9,469 nt of DNA from Candidatus Aminicenantota bacterium (GTDB lineage Bacteria; Acidobacteriota; UBA6911; RPQK01; JAJDTT01). Location of the stretch: the NCBI GenBank assembly GCA_026706325.1, contig JAPOYZ010000610.1, positions 1 to 9,469 of the forward strand, read 5' to 3'. Below are positions 8,028-9,469 of the stretch, one piece after another (position 1 is the first letter of the stretch; each line of letters starts with the position of its first letter). Both the position numbers and the translations under genes were made by a program. Below the pieces are notes generated by a model. The model ran no database searches. It saw only the letters and a list, made by a program, of their open reading frames with translations, and was not told the DNA's origin.

Positions 8028-8984
8028 TTGATACGACTCGCCAATTTCCCACCGATCCTGCTCTTCCTGTCCCTCGGCGGTGCCAGCGAAGGAGCCAACC
8101 TCGACGCGCTCGACGCCAAGGAAACCGAAGAAGGCGTCTTGATCACGGACGGCGGCCAACCGGTCCTTTTCTACCAGCGGCGCACCAAGTCTCATCAGGG
8201 CAAGATGCCCCGGGCCAACTACATTCATCCCCTGTACGATCTGGATGGCCATGCGCTGACGGAGGATTTTCCTGAAGACCATCTTCACCACCGAGGCGTC
8301 TTCCTCGGGTGGCACCAACTCACCGTGGACGGAAAGCCCGCGGGGAACCCGTGGCGGGCCGAGCATATGGAATTCGATGTGCGCGATGTCGAGATCTTGT
8401 CCGATGACAAGAATCGGCTGACTCTTGCGACCCATGTCTGGTGGAGATCACATTTCCTGCGCGAATCCAACGGCGATCCCAAACCCATCGTTCGGGAAAA
8501 GGTGAGGGTTCGCGTCGGCTCCGTCCGGGACGACATCCGTCCCATCGACTTCGACATCCGGCTGCAAGCCATGGTCGATGGAGTCCGGCTGGGCGGGTCC
8601 GCGGGAAAGAAGGCCTATGGGGGCTTCACGATCCGGCTCGGCTTGCCGGAAGACACCCGATTCACCGGCGAATTTGGGGAGGTTGAGCCCATAGAAACCC
8701 CGCTGACGGCTGGCCGCTGGATGAATCTGACCGGCACGTTCGATTCCAACACGGGTCTCTCCGGGTTGACCATACTCTGCCATCCGGACACGCCGGGTAA
8801 GCCCCGACGCTGGGTCTTGCGCCGGGGTAGAAGCATGCAAAACCAGGTCTACCCCGGACGAATTCCGGTCCCCATTTCAACGGAGACACCGGTCCGGCTG
8901 CGCTACCGGGTGCTGATCCACCGGGGGGAGCTGGCCCCGGAGAGAATCGCGGAAATGTTGCGGCAATATGGAGAGGATCAGTGA
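8028..8984 (+). CDS. Secreted DUF6807 family protein (often mislabelled PmoA)
   Basis: I chose the TTG at 8028 (318 residues) because it places MIRLANFPPILLFLSLGGAS, a good signal peptide, at the N-terminus. The same frame is open to a TTG at 7971, which would add a basic 19-residue leader (MYTRRRNQPRR...) and overlap the TATACT element. Neither start has a convincing ribosome site. Family features include ANYIHPLYDLDG (residues 63-74), the histidine-rich DHLHHRG (84-90) followed by FLGWHQL, a YGGFTIRLG block, and LTILCHPDTPGKPRRWVLRRG near the C-terminus. DUF6807 was once named methane oxygenase PmoA, but the soluble, His-rich domain shows no resemblance to membrane methane monooxygenase subunits. 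It is common in Planctomycetota, Verrucomicrobiota and Bacteroidota near carbohydrate-related genes, and its activity is unproven. A 44-base gap without a visible terminator separates it from the nitrilase gene, so co-transcription is possible. Confidence 0.82.
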   Translation: MIRLANFPPILLFLSLGGASEGANLDALDAKETEEGVLITDGGQPVLFYQRRTKSHQGKMPRANYIHPLYDLDGHALTEDFPEDHLHHRGVFLGWHQLTVDGKPAGNPWRAEHMEFDVRDVEILSDDKNRLTLATHVWWRSHFLRESNGDPKPIVREKVRVRVGSVRDDIRPIDFDIRLQAMVDGVRLGGSAGKKAYGGFTIRLGLPEDTRFTGEFGEVEPIETPLTAGRWMNLTGTFDSNTGLSGLTILCHPDTPGKPRRWVLRRGRSMQNQVYPGRIPVPISTETPVRLRYRVLIHRGELAPERIAEMLRQYGEDQ

Positions 8985-9028
8985 TTTACGTCCCTCCGAA
9001 GCGAACAGCCTCTCCTTCCTGATTCCTT

Positions 9029-9469
9029 ATGCAACCTCCAGCCTTCAAGGTGGCTGCCGCTCACGTGGCCCCGGTGTTCCTTGACAAGGACGCCACGCTG
9101 GAAAAGGCCTGCGCCCTGATCGGCGAAGCCGCCCGCAACGGGGCTCAGCTCATCGTCTTCCCGGAGACCTACATACCGGCCTTCCCACTCTGGTGCGCAT
9201 TGCAGGCCCCCATCGAAAACCATGATCTTTTCTGCCGACTCGCTGCCGGCAGTCTGCGGGTGGACGGACCGGAAATCGGCAAGGTTGCAGACGCGGCCCG
9301 CCGCAGCGGTATTTTCGTCTCCCTGGGATTCAACGAGGTCTCGCCCATCAGCGACGGTTGCCTCTGGAACGCCAACCTGCTCCTGAGCGACCGGGGGGAA
9401 CTGCTCTGCCACCACCGCAAGCTGGTTCCGACCTTCTACGAGAAACTGGTCTGGGCGCCCGGGGACGGC
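9029..9469 (+). CDS. Nitrilase-type carbon-nitrogen hydrolase, 3' end missing
   Basis: The frame is open from the ATG at 9029 to the right edge (147 residues), with a stop codon only three codons upstream of the ATG, so this start is well bounded. The sequence opens with FKVAAAHVAPVFLD, as in the nitrilase branch of the superfamily. The catalytic glutamate is in IVFPETYIP (E46) and the catalytic lysine in HHRKLVPTFYEKLVWAPGDG (K131), with the additional conserved glutamate at E138. The active-site cysteine should follow a short distance past the window end and cannot be checked. The HRKLVPTFYEKLVW block favours true nitrilases (nitrile to carboxylate and ammonia) over ureidopropionase- or omega-amidase-type members, but substrate cannot be assigned. 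It has no signal peptide, so it is cytoplasmic. No ribosome site is visible before the ATG; a GTG at 9050 is a less likely start because it would remove the first conserved residues. Confidence 0.9.
   Translation, partial: MQPPAFKVAAAHVAPVFLDKDATLEKACALIGEAARNGAQLIVFPETYIPAFPLWCALQAPIENHDLFCRLAAGSLRVDGPEIGKVADAARRSGIFVSLGFNEVSPISDGCLWNANLLLSDRGELLCHHRKLVPTFYEKLVWAPGDG

Noticed and set aside
6976..8031. A 351-codon plus-strand frame opposite the multihaem cytochrome
   Set aside because: It runs antisense to the CxxCH motifs, has no recognisable domain, and ends across the divergent intergenic region. It is explained by GC-rich codon bias.
8985..9028. Possible small gene or regulatory RNA between DUF6807 and the nitrilase
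   Set aside because: Only 44 bases, with no start codon followed by a useful frame, no palindrome and no terminator.

Overview
The window is GC-rich bacterial DNA carrying six protein genes, two of them cut by the window edges, with no rRNA, tRNA, CRISPR array, transposase or phage gene that I can see. Secreted or periplasmic proteins dominate. The combination of DUF1549/DUF1553, DUF1501, pre-peptidase (PPC) and DUF6807 families with a multihaem cytochrome-TPR fusion is typical of environmental Planctomycetota, Verrucomicrobiota and Acidobacteriota. I lean towards Acidobacteriota or Planctomycetota, but nothing here fixes the phylum.

Left block, plus strand (2-5518): three co-directional genes with short gaps (21 and 54 bases). 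They are the 3' part of a PPC/Ig-like secreted protein, a large exported protein with two BIG2 domains, a CxxxxCH cytochrome-like domain and DUF1549+DUF1553 (which holds a CxxCH motif), and a Tat-exported DUF1501 protein of the alkaline phosphatase/sulfatase-like fold. This trio recurs in these phyla and is probably one operon. Its substrate is not known, and the link between haem motifs and a hydrolase-like partner is the most intriguing unknown here.

Middle (5519-5598): an 80-base gap between convergent genes holds two back-to-back palindromes. They may act as a bidirectional terminator or be copies of dispersed REP-like elements.

Minus strand (5599-7887): an exported seven-CxxCH multihaem cytochrome c joined to about nine tandem TPR repeats.

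Right block, plus strand: a divergent intergenic region (7888-8027), then a secreted DUF6807 protein (often mislabelled PmoA), then the 5' part of a nitrilase-type carbon-nitrogen hydrolase that runs off the right edge before its catalytic cysteine. These two may be co-transcribed, but no shared pathway is evident. I found no clearly new system; the best leads are the haem/DUF1501 module, the cytochrome-TPR fusion and the paired palindromes.
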